NCBI GenBank assembly: GCA_018195615.1
Contig: JAGTPG010000002.1
Location: 3,899,501 to 3,963,500 of the forward strand
From: Streptomyces tuirus
GTDB taxonomy: Bacteria; Actinomycetota; Actinomycetes; Streptomycetales; Streptomycetaceae
Direction: 5' to 3'
DNA: 64,000 nt
In this document: piece after piece, positions 44,818 to 55,535 of the stretch
Layout: each line of letters begins with the position of its first letter
Numbering within the stretch: the first letter of the stretch is position 1
The notes under the pieces: generated by a model
Seen by the model: only the letters and a program-made list of their open reading frames with translations
What the model was told of the DNA's origin: nothing
Databases searched by the model: none
Translations under genes and position numbers: made by a program

Positions 44818-45420
44818 ATGAGCTCCAGCAAGGCATCAGCGAACGAGAAGAGCCCCTCCGGCCGCCCGTACCACCACGGCGACCTGCGCCGCGCCATCCT
44901 CGCCACCGCCCTCGACGTCATCGCCGCGGACGGTCCCTCCGGGCTGAGTCTGCGCGACCTCGCCCGTCGCGCCGGCGTCTCGCACGCCGCGCCCGCCCAC
45001 CACTTCAAGGACCGCGCCGGGCTGCTCACGGCGATCGCCGCCGAGGGCTTCGGGCTGCTCGCGACGGCGCTACGGGAGGCGGCGGATCTGAAGGAGGCGG
45101 GCGTGCGCTACGTACGGTTCGCGCGTGAGCATCCGGCGCACTTCCAGGTGATGTTCGCGCCCGAGCTGCTGCGCACGGGCGATCTGGAACTGGCCACCGC
45201 CCGCGCTCTCGCGGGTGACGCCCTGCGCGAAGCCGTCGCGGCCGTGCCGCCTCGGGGCCGGGGCACCGACGCCCGTCTCGCCGGAGTGGCCGCCTGGTCC
45301 CTGGCCCACGGTTTCGCCACGCTGCTGCTCAGTCACAACCTGGACGACCCGTTGGGCGACCAGGATCCCGAGGAGATGTTCCGCACGATGGCGGCGATGC
45401 TGTTCCGCCACGCCGAGTGA
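44818..45420 (+). CDS. TetR-family transcriptional regulator
   Basis: A 200-residue repressor. The N-terminal DNA-binding domain is about residues 17-65: YHHGDLRRAILATALDVIAA, then DGPSGLSLRDLARRAGVSHA and PAHHFKDRAGLLTAIAAEGF. The remainder is a helical ligand domain (VRYVRFAREHPAHFQVMFAP; LAGVAAWSLAHGFATLLLSH). There is no ribosome site before ATG 44818. The -10 TACGCT ends 7 bases upstream, so the transcript should be leaderless, as is common for this family in Streptomyces. Autoregulation through the two operators is expected. Confidence 0.88.
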   Translation: MSSSKASANEKSPSGRPYHHGDLRRAILATALDVIAADGPSGLSLRDLARRAGVSHAAPAHHFKDRAGLLTAIAAEGFGLLATALREAADLKEAGVRYVRFAREHPAHFQVMFAPELLRTGDLELATARALAGDALREAVAAVPPRGRGTDARLAGVAAWSLAHGFATLLLSHNLDDPLGDQDPEEMFRTMAAMLFRHAE

Positions 45421-45428
45421 CCGTCACC

Positions 45429-45514
45429 GACAGGGCCCGTGCCGCAAGCGCAGGGCCCAGTGCCGCGTGCATGCGCAGGGCCCCGTGCCGTACGCGCAAG
45501 GCCCCGTGCCGTAC
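45429..45514 (+). repeat. Imperfect 21-bp tandem repeats
   Basis: GCGCAGGGCCCCGTGCCGTAC (45473-45493) is followed by a one-base variant (45494-45514). Two more diverged copies precede them (45429-45447, 45448-45472). They begin just after the tetR stop and end at the MerR-type operator. There are no spacers of constant length, so this is not CRISPR. Confidence 0.75.
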
Positions 45515-45520
45515 GCGCTT

Positions 45521-45544
45521 GACCTTGACACTGACGTCAGGGTC
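45521..45544. promoter_or_regulatory. MerR-type operator upstream of the SDR-merR operon
   Basis: GACCTTGAC (45521-45529) and GTCAGGGTC (45536-45544), arms matching at eight of nine positions around a six-base spacer, overlap TTGACC and TTGACA -35-like hexamers. This is the form of many MerR-family operators (ACCTTGAC...GTCAAGGT). The SDR start is 14 bases beyond. Confidence 0.62.
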
Positions 45545-45557
45545 CGACGATCCCCGT

Positions 45558-46331
45558 ATGGCATCCCCGTATCCGAAGACCACGCCCGAGTCCCCACGCA
45601 CCGTCGTCGTCACCGGCGCCGGTACCGGCATCGGCCGTGCCACCGCCCGCGCGTTCGCCGACGAGGGCGCACACGTCGTGGCGGTGGGCCGCCGCGAGGC
45701 GCCCCTCGCCGAGACCGCCGCCCACGACCCGTCCCGCATCAGCCCGCTCGTCGCCGACATCACGGCCGCCGACGGCCCCGGCACCATCGTCCGTACGGCA
45801 CTCGACCGGCACGGACGGATCGACGTGCTCGTCAACAACGCGGGCGTCGTGAGCACCCAGTCCCTGCGCACGTACACGCGGGCCGGCGTCGAGCCCCTGC
45901 TCGCGACGAACCTCCTCGCTCCCGTGCTGCTCGTCCAGGCCGCGCTCCCGTCGCTCGAGGACAGCAGCGGCGTGATCGTGAACGTGACGACGTCCGTGGG
46001 GCAGCGCGGCTGGCCGGGCAACTCCCTGTACGCGGCGGGGAAGGCGGCCCTGGAGGTGCTCACGCGCAGTTGGGCGGTGGAGCTCGCGCCGCTGGGGATC
46101 CGGGTCGCCGCCGTCGCGCCGGGGGCGATCGACACACCGATCGGCGAGCATGCGGGCCACACCCCCGAGCAGCGGGCCGCGATCCGCGCGTGGCAGATGG
46201 AGCACACGCCGCTCGGGCGGGTCGGACGCCCTGAGGAGGTGGCGTGGGCGATCGCCCGACTGGCCTCGCCGCAGGCCTCGTTCGTCACCGGCGTCGTCCT
46301 TCCGGTGGACGGTGGCGCGGTGGTCACATGA
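45558..46331 (+). CDS. Short-chain dehydrogenase/reductase
   Basis: A 257-residue classical SDR. The cofactor motif is VTGAGTGIGRATA, the strand-4 motif VLVNNAGVV, and the active site has Ser in NVTTSVGQ with Tyr-x-x-x-Lys in SLYAAGKAALEV; the C-terminus is VLPVDGGAVVT. The residue after beta-2 (AVGRRE) suggests NADP(H). ATG 45558 has no clear ribosome site. Its stop overlaps the merR start (ATGA), so the two form an operon. The operator upstream suggests induction by the MerR protein. The substrate is unknown. Confidence 0.87.
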   Translation: MASPYPKTTPESPRTVVVTGAGTGIGRATARAFADEGAHVVAVGRREAPLAETAAHDPSRISPLVADITAADGPGTIVRTALDRHGRIDVLVNNAGVVSTQSLRTYTRAGVEPLLATNLLAPVLLVQAALPSLEDSSGVIVNVTTSVGQRGWPGNSLYAAGKAALEVLTRSWAVELAPLGIRVAAVAPGAIDTPIGEHAGHTPEQRAAIRAWQMEHTPLGRVGRPEEVAWAIARLASPQASFVTGVVLPVDGGAVVT

Positions 46332-46759
46332 GACTGACGCGCATGACAGAACCTCGTATGCGGATCGGCGAACTCGCCGAGGCCACCGGCACGACGCCAC
46401 GCGCCCTGCGCCACTACGAGCAGGCGGGGCTCATCACCTCCGAGCGCGCGGCGAACGGCTACCGCCTGTACGCCGCCGCCACGGCCGTCCGTGTCCGCAA
46501 CGTCCGGCACCTGCTCGACGTGGGCCTGACGCTCGACGACGTACGGGTGTTCCTGCCGTGTCTGGACGGCGATGTCATGGCCGGGCCCGTATCCGAGCGG
46601 GCGCTCACGGTCGCAGCCGACCGTCTCGCGGTGCTGGAGGCGCGCATCGCCGCGCAGGTCGCGGTCCGCGACCGGCTGGCGGCGGCCCTGCGCGAGGCCG
46701 GCGGCGAGGCGCGGGGCCGCCGCGGTCGCGGCCCCAGCCGCGTACGGCCGGCGGCCTGA
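46328..46759 (+). CDS. MerR-family transcriptional regulator
   Basis: A 143-residue regulator. The winged helix-turn-helix is MRIGELAEATGTTPRALRHY, then EQAGLITSERAANGYRLYAA. The dimerisation helix is ALTVAADRLAVLEARIAAQV. A Cys at about residue 82 (FLPCLDGD) is the only notable polar site, and no metal-binding CxxC cluster is seen, so a small-molecule inducer is likely. ATG 46328 overlaps the SDR stop; ATG 46343 is an alternative. The C-terminal tail is basic. Confidence 0.87.
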   Translation: MRLTRMTEPRMRIGELAEATGTTPRALRHYEQAGLITSERAANGYRLYAAATAVRVRNVRHLLDVGLTLDDVRVFLPCLDGDVMAGPVSERALTVAADRLAVLEARIAAQVAVRDRLAAALREAGGEARGRRGRGPSRVRPAA

Positions 46760-46874
46760 CGGGGCGGCGTCGGGGGGCCTGGCCTGACGGGGCAGCATCG
46801 GCGCAGGCCCGGTCGCGGCCTGACGGGCCCGACGGGCCCGACGGCGCCAGGCAGGCCCCGTCCGGACCGACGCG

Positions 46875-49800
46875 TCAGGACCCAGCACCGACGTCAGGAA
46901 CTCCCCGACCCACGCCAGCAAATCCCGCCCGACCAGCGGCTTCCCGCCCACCTTCGCGGTCTTCGGGCGCGGGACCAGTACCTGGTGCACCGCCGGCTTG
47001 ATGACGACCCCGGGGTACAGCCGCTTGACCCGCAGCTCCTGCGACTCGCGCAACTCCACCGGCGCGAACCGGATGTTGGTGCCCTGGAGCACGATCTCGC
47101 CGACGCCGCACGCGCGCGCGAGCATCCGCAGCCCCGCGACGAGCAGCAGGTTCTCCACGGGCTCGGGCAGCTTGCCGTAGCGGTCGACGAGTTCCTCGCG
47201 TACGGCCTTGACGTCCTCCTCCGTGTTGGCGGAGGCGATGGCACGGTACGCCTGGAGCCTGAGCCGCTCGCCCGGCGCGTAGTCGTGCGGGACGTGCGCG
47301 TCGACGGGCAGCTCGATCTTGACCTCGAGCGGCGGCTCCTCCTCGATCTCGCCGGTCTCCAGCTGGCGCCGGTAGTCCGCGACGGCCTCGCCGACCATCC
47401 GTACGTACAGGTCGAAGCCGACGCCCGCGATGTGGCCGGACTGCTCGCCGCCGAGCAGGTTGCCCGCGCCGCGGATCTCCAGGTCCTTCATCGCCACGTA
47501 CATGCCCGCGCCCATCTCCGTGTGCTGGGCGATCGTCGCGAGACGCTCGTGCGCGGTCTCGGTCAGCGGCTTCTCCGGCGGGTAGAGGAAGTAGGCGTAC
47601 CCGCGCTCGCGGCCACGTCCGACCCGGCCGCGCAGCTGGTGCAGCTGGCTGAGTCCGAAGTTGTCGCCGCGCTCCACGATCAGGGTGTTCGCGTTGGAGA
47701 TGTCGATGCCGGACTCCACGATGGTCGTGGACACCAGCACGTCGAACTTCTTCTCCCAGAAGTCGACGACCACCTGCTCCAGCGTCGACTCCGACATCTG
47801 TCCGTGCGCGGTGGCGATGCGCGCCTCGGGGACGATCTCGCGCAGCCGGGCCGCCGCGCGGTCGATCGACTCGACGCGGTTGTGGATGTAGAAGACCTGG
47901 CCCTCGCGCAGCAGTTCGCGGCGGATGGCGGCGCCGATCTGCTTCTCCTCGTAGGGGCCGACGAAGGTCAGCACCGGGTGCCGTTCCTCCGGAGGCGTCG
48001 TGATCGTGGACATCTCGCGGATGCCGGTGACCGCCATCTCCAGAGTCCTGGGGATGGGGGTGGCGGACATCGTCAGCACGTCCACGTTCGCGCGGAGCTT
48101 CTTCAGCTGCTCCTTGTGCTCGACGCCGAAGCGCTGCTCCTCGTCGACGATGACCAGGCCCAGGTCCTTGAACTTGGTCTCGGACGAGAACAGCCGGTGC
48201 GTGCCGATGACGATGTCGACCGAACCCTCGCGCAGGCCCTCCAGGACCGCCTTGGCCTCGGTGTCGGTCTGGAAGCGGGACAGCGCCTTGACGCTCACCG
48301 GGAACTGCGCGTACCGCTCGCTGAACGTCCCGAAGTGCTGCTGCACCAGCAGGGTCGTCGGCACCAGGACGGCCACCTGCTTGCCGTCCTGGACGGCCTT
48401 GAAGGCGGCCCGGACCGCGATCTCGGTCTTGCCATAGCCGACGTCACCGCAGATCAGCCGGTCCATCGGGACCGTCTTCTCCATGTCCTCCTTGACCTCG
48501 GCGATGGTGGTGAGTTGGTCGGGCGTCTCCGCGTAGGGAAAGGCGTCCTCCAGTTCGCGCTGCCACGGGGTGTCCGCGCCGAAGGCGTGCCCGGGGCGGC
48601 CATGCGCGCGCTGTACAGCTTGATGAGGTCGGCGGCGATCTCCTTGACGGCCTTCTTGGCGCGGGCCTTGGTCTTCGTCCAGTCGGCGCCGCCGAGGCGG
48701 TGCAGGGTGGGGGCCTCGCCGCCGACGTACTTGGTGATCTGCTCCAGCTGGTCGGTGGGGATGTAGAGGCGGTCGCCGGGCTGGCCGCGCTTGGCGGGCG
48801 CGTACTCGACGACCAGGTACTCGCGGGTCGCGCCCTGCACGGTGCGCTGCACCATCTCGATGTAGCGGCCCACGCCGTGCTGCTCGTGGACGATGTAGTC
48901 GCCCGGCTCCAGGGTGAGCGGGTCGATGGTCTTGCGGCGGCGGGCCGGCATCCGGGCGCCCTCGCGGCCGGACGCCTTCTGACCCGACAGGTCGGTCTCG
49001 GTCAGGACGGCGAGTCCGAGGGCCGTGTCGACGAAGCCGTGCTCGATCGAGCCGCACGCCACGTGCACCACCGACGGGGAGATCTCGGCGAGGTCCGCGT
49101 CGAGGCGGGCGGCGATGCCCTCGCCGCCGAGCACCTCGACCGTGCGGGCCGCCGGGCCGTGCCCCTCGGTGACGAACACCGCGCGCCAGCCGTCGGCGAG
49201 CCAGCCCTTGGTGTCGGCGAGGGCTTTGGCGGTGTCCCCGCGGTAGGTCTCAGGGGCGTGCATGCCGAGCTTGAGGGTGTCGCCCGCCGCGTCAGCGGCA
49301 AACGGATCCGTCAGCTCCTCGTCGGCGGCGAACGGCGACACCGACCACCACATCATGTCCAGCTCACGGGCCCGGTCCCGCACGTCCGCGATGGACCACA
49401 GGGAGGCCGCGCCGACGTCGATGGGCGCCTCCCCGCCGCCCGCGGTGGCGGCCCAGGAGGCCTGGAGGAACTCCTGTGAGGTGGCCACGAGGTCCGACGC
49501 GCGCGTGCGGACCCGCTCCGGATCGCAGACGACGGCCATGGCGCCCTTGGGCAGCACGTCGAGCAGCAGCTCCATGTCGTCGACCAGGACGGGCGCGAGG
49601 GACTCCATGCCCTCGACGGCGATCCCCTCGGCGATCTTGCCGAGGAGTTCGCCGAGCTCGGGATGGTCCTCGGCCAGGGCACGCGCACGCGCGCGGACGT
49701 CGTCGGTGAGCAGCAGCTCGCGGCACGGCGGCGCCCACAGGCCGTGCTCGGCGACTTCGAGGGAGCGCTGGTCGGCGACCTTGAAGTAGCGGATCTCCTC

Positions 49801-50430
49801 GACGTCGTCGCCCCAGAACTCGATGCGCAGGGGGTGTTCCTCGGTGGGCGGGAACACGTCGAGGATGCCGCCGCGGACGGCGAACTCGCCGCGCTTCTCG
49901 ACGAGCTCCACGCGCGCGTACGCGGCGGCCGCGAGGGCGTCGACGATCTCCTCGAGGTCGGCGGTCTGCCCCGTCCTCAGGGAGACCGGCTCCAGGTCGC
50001 CGAGGCCCTTGACCTGCGGCTGGAGCACGGACCGTACGGGCGCCACGACGACGGATACGGGGCCGGTCTCGGGGTCGTCGGGGCGGGGGTGGGCCAGGCG
50101 GCGCAGCACGGCCAGGCGGCGGCCGACGGTGTCGCTGCGGGGGCTGAGCCGCTCGTGCGGGAGCGTCTCCCAGGACGGGTACTCCACGACGCCCTCCGGG
50201 GGGAGGAGGGAGCGCAGGGCCGCGGCCAGGTCCTCGGCCTCACGGCCCGTCGCCGTCACCGCCAGCACCGGGCGGCCCGTGTCCCGGGCCAGGGCGGCGA
50301 CCGCGAAGGGGCGGGCCGCAGGGGGGCCGACCAGGTCGACGTGCATGCGGTTGCCGTCTGCGGCCGCGCTGATCGCTTCCGCGAGGGCGGCGTCCTTGAC
50401 AACGGCGTCGAGCAGACCGTGCAGGCTCAT
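46875..50430 (-). CDS. mfd: Transcription-repair coupling factor (two apparent frameshifts)
   Basis: An approximately 1,185-residue ATPase that removes stalled RNA polymerase and recruits UvrA. The N-terminal UvrB-like module has VVEYPSWETLPHERLSPRSD and LRIEFWGDDVEEIRYF. The polymerase-interacting domain holds LEPGDYIVHEQHGVGRYIEM and LPVAYAPAKRG-type sequence (YAPAKRGQPGDRLYIP). The translocase has Walker A GDVGYGKTEIAVRA, DEEQ in LVIVDEEQRFGVE, TMSATPIPRTLEM and QLRGRVGRGRERGYAY. The frame breaks near 48590 (one G lost after MAAPG). At the C-terminus, a missing base near 46880 would give the expected ending SVLGP-stop at 46875; otherwise the frame runs far into antisense of other genes. 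ATG 50430 follows GGAAAAG. Confidence 0.9.
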
Positions 50431-50658
50431 TCGGGGCTTTTCCGTCCAGGGGGGGTGGGCAACACGACGGGCCCGACGCGCGCCGCGGGCCGGGGGTCTC
50501 CAGCGTACGACGCTGCGCGGCGGTGCGCCGGGGCTGTGGATAACGTCCGTTTCCGCCCGGGGGCGCCCAATCTTCACAACCTCACCCCCACCCGGCGTTT
50601 TCACCACGGCATGATCGGTCCCCGAACCGTCGGTTGCTCCCGCCCCGTAAGGCACCGC

Positions 50659-52082
50659 ATGCCTCCCCCACGCTCCAGCTGTCACCACCCCACATACCGA
50701 CGCCGGTCGCCCAGCCCGCGGGCGACCGGCGTCCTCACCTCGCGCGATGGGACCCCTGGGCCCTGGCCGCCGTCCTCTTCGCCGCCTACGCGACCGTCTC
50801 CGTGGGCCGTTACCGGCACATGACCACCTCCTCGTGGGACCTGGGCATCTTCGAGCAGGTGGTGCGCGCCTACGCGCATCTGCGGGCGCCGGTGTCCGAC
50901 CTCAAGGGGCCGGGGTTCGACATCCTGGGCGACCACTTCAGCCCGGTGACGGCCCTGCTCGCGCCGCTGTACCGCCTCTTCCCCTCACCGGTCACGCTGC
51001 TCGTCGCGCAGGCCGCGCTCTTCGCGCTGTCCGCCGTACCGGTCACCCGGGCCGCCGCCCGGCTCCTCGGCCGCCGCCGTGGGCTCGCTCTCGGTCTCGC
51101 CTACGGACTGTCCTGGGGCGTCCAGCGTGCCGTCGACTTCGACTTCCACGAGATCTGCTTCGCCGTCCCGCTGATCGCCTTCTCCCTGGAGGCCCTCCTC
51201 GCGGACCGGCGCCGGGCGGCCCTGTGCTGGGCGCTTCCCCTGGTGCTGGTGAAGGAGGACCTGGGACTGACGCTGGCCGCGATCGCGCTCGTGGTGGCCT
51301 GGCGGTCCCGCGGCTCGTCGCGGCGGACGGGTGCGTACGCGCTCGGCGTCGCGGTGTTCGGTGTGGCGGCGACGGTGCTGGTGCTCACCGTGGTCATCCC
51401 GTCGTTCAACGCCTCCGGCGGCTACGACTACTGGAACAAGGTCAGCGAGTCGGGCAGCCCCCTCGACGGCGTCGGCACCAAGCTCCGCACCCTCGCCTGG
51501 CTGCTGATCCCCACCACCGGACTGCTCGCCCTGCGTTCCCCGCTGCTGCTGGTCGCGCTGCCGACGCTCGGCTGGCGCTTCCTGTCGGGCGACGCGCACT
51601 ACTGGGGCACGGACTGGCACTACAGCGCGGTCCTGATGCCGGTCGTCTTCCTCGCCCTCGCCGACGCCATCCCGTCCGCGCGCCGCAGCACGCGCGCGTG
51701 GCTGCGCTCGTACGCCGCCCATTTGCCGGCCGCGGTCGCCGCGGCGGCACTGGCACTGACCACCTCGCTGCCGCTGGCGCAGCTCACGCAGGCCGAGGTC
51801 TACCGCGAGCCCGCCGCGGTGTCCGGCGTCGAACGGCTGCTGGTCCGGATCCCCGACGACGCCACCGTCGAGGCCAACATCGGCCCGATCAGCCGCCTGA
51901 CCTCGCGCTGCCGGGTCTTCTGGCTCGGCGGTACCCAGGGCATCGCCCCGGACTACATCGCCTTGGAGAACATCGACGACCGGTACCGCGACCCCGTGGG
52001 GTACGCCCGGCAGCTGCACCCCCGCGCCGAGTACGCCGTCGCGGGCGAGGCCAACGGGTACCTGGTCCTCGAGCGGCGGTGA
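50659..52082 (+). CDS. DUF2079 polytopic membrane protein (frame of first codons uncertain)
   Basis: An approximately 474-residue membrane protein of the DUF2079 family. It has conserved polar blocks near the N-terminus (YRHMTTSSWDLGIFEQVVRA, DILGDHFSPVTALLAPLYRL, DFDFHEICFAVPL) and about ten hydrophobic helices, resembling GT-C-type glycosyltransferase topology. ATG 50659 has AAGG at a six-base gap, but needs one extra C in the run at 50665-50669 to join the main frame. The unbroken alternative is a TTG at 50634 without ribosome site. The stop at 52082 is followed by a strong terminator. Function unknown. Confidence 0.8.
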
Positions 52083-52098
52083 GTGCCGCACGCGCCGA

Positions 52099-52132
52099 GC
52101 CCGCCCCGGAGGCCGAAACCTCCGGGGCGGGC
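52099..52132. terminator. Bidirectional terminator
   Basis: A perfect 14-bp stem, GCCCGCCCCGGAGG (52099-52112) and its complement (52119-52132), with a CCGAAA loop, between the convergent stops at 52082 and 52173. Confidence 0.87.
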
Positions 52133-52172
52133 CTGTCCCCCGCAACCCCCGTGTGCGGTGGTGCTTGGGCGG

Positions 52173-54751
52173 CTACTCGGTCGCGATCGCGTTCAGGACG
52201 TTCATCCGGCCCGCCCGGAACGCCGGGATCAGTGCCGCGAACAGCCCCACGAACGCCGAGCCGATGAAGACGCCGATGATGGTCGGCCAGGGGATCTCCA
52301 GGACCCCCAGGCCCTCCAGGGCGAGCAGCTGCTGTGCGGTGGCGCCCCAGCCCATGCCCAGTCCGAGGCCCAGCAGGGCGCCGAAGAGGGCGATGACGAC
52401 CGACTCCATGCGGATCATGCGGCGCAGCTGGCGGCGGGAGAGGCCGATCGCCCGCATCAGGCCGATCTCCCGGGTGCGCTCCACCACCGACAGGGCCAGG
52501 GTGTTCACCACGCCCAGGATGGCGACGATGATCGCCAGGGCCAGCAGGCCGTAGATCATGTTGAGCAGCTGGCCGATCTGGTCCTTCAGGGCGTCCTTGT
52601 AGTCGGTCTGGTCGCGCACGGTGTACTGCGGGTAGTCGTGCAGCGCCGACTTCAGGGACTTGTAGGCGGCGTCCTGCTGCCCCTCCTTGGCGCTGGCGAA
52701 GAGCAGCGTGTCCAGGGGCATCTTGTCGGCCGGGACGTACTTGGCCATCGTCGAGATGGACGTGTACATCGCGCCCGCGTCGATCACGACGTCACTGCTG
52801 GTGATGGCCCGGACCGTCAGGTCGGCCGTGGAGCCGTCCTTGAAGGCGACCTTGATCTTGGAGCCGAGGCTGATGCCGTGGTCCTTGGCGAACTTCTCGT
52901 GCACGGACATCGAGTCGGGCTTGTAGGCGTCGGGGAGCTTGCCGGCGACCGTCTCGGTGCGCAGGTCCGTCGCGTACGACGGGTCGGCCGCCGTGATGGC
53001 CGTGTCCTTGAGGGTCTTGCCGTCGGGGGTGGTGAAGTCGGCCTTGGTCCACTTGTACTCGGTGACCCGCTCCACGTCCGGCGCCGACTTCGCGGCCTTG
53101 ACCGCCTGCGGGGTGATCAGCTGGCCGCTGTCGGACTGGACGATGAAGTCCGTGCCGACGGTCTTGTCGAGCTGGTCGGTGGCGGACGCCACCATGGAGG
53201 AGCCGACCACGGACAGGCAGGCGACGAGGGCGAGGCCGATCATCAGCGCGGCGCCGGTCGCGCCGGTGCGGCGCGGGTTGCGCAGGGCGTTGCGCTCGGC
53301 CATGCGGCCCACGGGGCCGAACATCCGTAGCAGCACGGCGCCGAGGACGCGGACAACGCCGCCGGCGAGGAGCGGGCCGATGACGACGAAGCCGATCAGC
53401 GACAGCACCACGCCGAGGCCGAGCCAGAGCGAGCCCTCCTTGGCCTTGTCGGCCGCCGCCGCCAGGTACAGGCCGTAGCCGCCGGTGCCGGTGAGGACGG
53501 TGCCGATGGTGCCGCGTATCCAGCTGGCCTTGGCGTCCGCGGGGGCGCCCGCGTCGCGCAGGGCGGCCATCGGGGAGATCTTGCCGGCGCGCCGGGCGGG
53601 CAGGTAGGCGGCGAGCACGGTGACGATCACGCCGAGGACGAGGCCGACCACCGGGGTCGTCCAGGCCACGGTCAGGTCGTCGGTGGACAGCTCCATGCCC
53701 ATCTGGCCCATGAGCTTCATCAGGCCGACCGCGAGGCCGACACCGGCGCCGACGCCGAGCACCGATCCGACGAGGCCGAGCAGCAGTGCCTCGGCCAGCA
53801 CCGAGCGGTTGACCTGCTTGCGGGAGGAGCCGATGGCGCGCATCAGGCCGATCTCCCGGGTGCGCTGGGCGACCAGCATCGAGAAGGTGTTGATGATCAG
53901 GAAGATGCCGACGAGGAAGGCGATCCCGGCGAAGCCGAGCATCGCGTACTTCATGACGTTCATGAAGCCCTCGACGTCCTTCTGGTTGGCGTCGGCGGTC
54001 TCCTTGGCCGTCTTCACCTGGAAGTCGCCGCCGAGTTCGGCCGTGACGTTCTTCTTCAGCTGCGCGTCGCTGACGCCCGAGGCCGCGGTGACGTTGACGT
54101 TGGTGTAGACGCCGGTCTCGCCGACCAGGGTCTGCTGGGCGGTCTTGGTGTCGAGGTAGAAGATCGCGGCACCGGGGTTGGTGACGGTGAAGTCGGCGAT
54201 GCCGGAGATCTTCGCGGTGTGCGTGCCGACGGCGCTGATGACGCCGATCTCGTCGCCGAGCTTCAGGTCGTGCTTGTCGGCGGTGTCGGCGTCGACCATG
54301 ATCTGGTCGCCGCCCTTGGGGCCGCACCGGAGGTGATCTTCATGGTGCGGGCGTCGTTGCCGTTCCAGCTGCCGACGATCGTCGGGGCGCCGCTGGAGGG
54401 CGACAGGTTGTCCTTGTCGGCGTCGACGACCGTCACGGAGGTGGAGAACACCGTGCCCTCGGCGGACTTCACGCCCTGCGCCTTGCGAACCTCGCCGAGC
54501 ACGGAGGCCGGCATGACCGGCGGCTTGCCGTTGTCGGAGGTCGTCTCACCGCTGTCGGAGGCGCCCTTGCCGCTCACCGTCACGTCCGAGGAGGTGGCCG
54601 CGAAGAGCTTGTCGAACGTCGTGGACATGGTGTCCGTGAAGACGAGCGTCCCGCAGACGAACGCCACCGACAGCAGGACGGCGATCGCGGAGAGCGCCAT
54701 GCGTCCCTTGTGCGCGAAGAAGTTGCGCATCGAGGTCTTCATGACGGTCAT
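52173..54751 (-). CDS. FtsX/MacB-type ABC transporter permease (one frameshift)
   Basis: An 859-residue (repaired) permease, paralogous to the one at 21777-24305. The opening helix region is MALSAIAVLLSVAFVCGTLV, followed by an extracytoplasmic domain. The first FtsX module includes FLVGIFLIINTFSMLVAQRT and EIGLMRAIGSSRKQVNRSVL; the second includes LLALAIIVAILGVVNTLALS and EIGLMRAIGLSRRQLRRMIR. The frame breaks at a G run 54318-54321, one base short, between SGAAP and KGGDQIMVDAD. ATG 54751 overlaps the ATPase stop (ATGA). Substrate unknown. Confidence 0.88.
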
Positions 54752-55535
54752 GACGTGCGCCCCCGGGCGTCGAAGTCCTTCATGCGGTCCAGGACCGCCT
54801 CCGCGGTCGGCTTGTGCATCTCGTCGACGATGCGGCCGTCGGCGAGGTACAGCACACGGTCCGCGTAGCTGGCGGCGACCGGGTCGTGGGTGACCATCAC
54901 GATGGTCTGGCCGAGTTCGTCGACCGAGCGGCGAAGGAAGCCGAGGACCTCGGAGCCGGCACGGGAGTCGAGGTTTCCGGTCGGCTCGTCCCGAAGATGA
55001 TCTCGGGCCGGGCGGCGAGGGCCCGCGCCACGGCGACGCGCTGCTGCTGTCCGCCGGACAGCTGGGTGGGCCGGTGCTTGAGGCGGTCGGCGAGCCCGAC
55101 GGTCTCCACGACCCGCGCCAGCCACTGCTTGTCCGGCTTGCGGCCCGCGATGTCCATGGGCAGCGTGATGTTCTCTATCGCGTTCAGCGTCGGCAGCAGG
55201 TTGAACGCCTGGAAGATGAACCCGATGCGGTCGCGGCGCAGTTGTGTGAGCTTCTTGTCCTTCAGGCCGGTGATCTCGGTCTCGTCGAGGTAGATCTGCC
55301 CGCCGGTGACGGTGTCGAGCCCGGCCAGGCAGTGCATGAGGGTGGACTTGCCGGACCCCGACGGGCCCATGATCGCGGTGAACTGGCCGCGTGCGATGTC
55401 CACGTCGACGTGATCGAGGGCGACGACCCGGGTCTCACCGGACCCGTACGCCTTCACGACCTGCCGCGCCCGCGCGGCAACGGCCGTACGCCCTCCAGTA
55501 CCCCCGTGCCTGGGAATGGTCACAGCCGATGTCAC
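54748..55535 (-). CDS. ABC transporter ATP-binding protein, MacB/LolD type (one frameshift)
   Basis: A 262-residue (repaired) ATPase. Walker A is GPSGSGKST, Q-loop IGFIFQAFNLLPTL, signature LSGGQQQRVAVARAL, Walker B EIIFGDEPTGNLDSRAG, switch His in VMVTHDP. The frame breaks exactly inside Walker B, where a C run at 54990-54992 (plus strand) is one base short, so an uncorrected gene would lose its catalytic Glu. GTG 55535 follows GGAG by seven bases. It forms an operon with the permease through an ATGA overlap. Confidence 0.88.

Noticed and set aside
45429..45514. CRISPR-like array
   Set aside because: Units are directly adjacent with no spacers and no cas genes are present.
45329..46874. Read-through of mfd for some 500 codons past SVLGP
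   Set aside because: The extension is antisense to tetR, SDR and merR and has no family features. A single missing base near 46880 gives the expected stop and the normal Mfd length.
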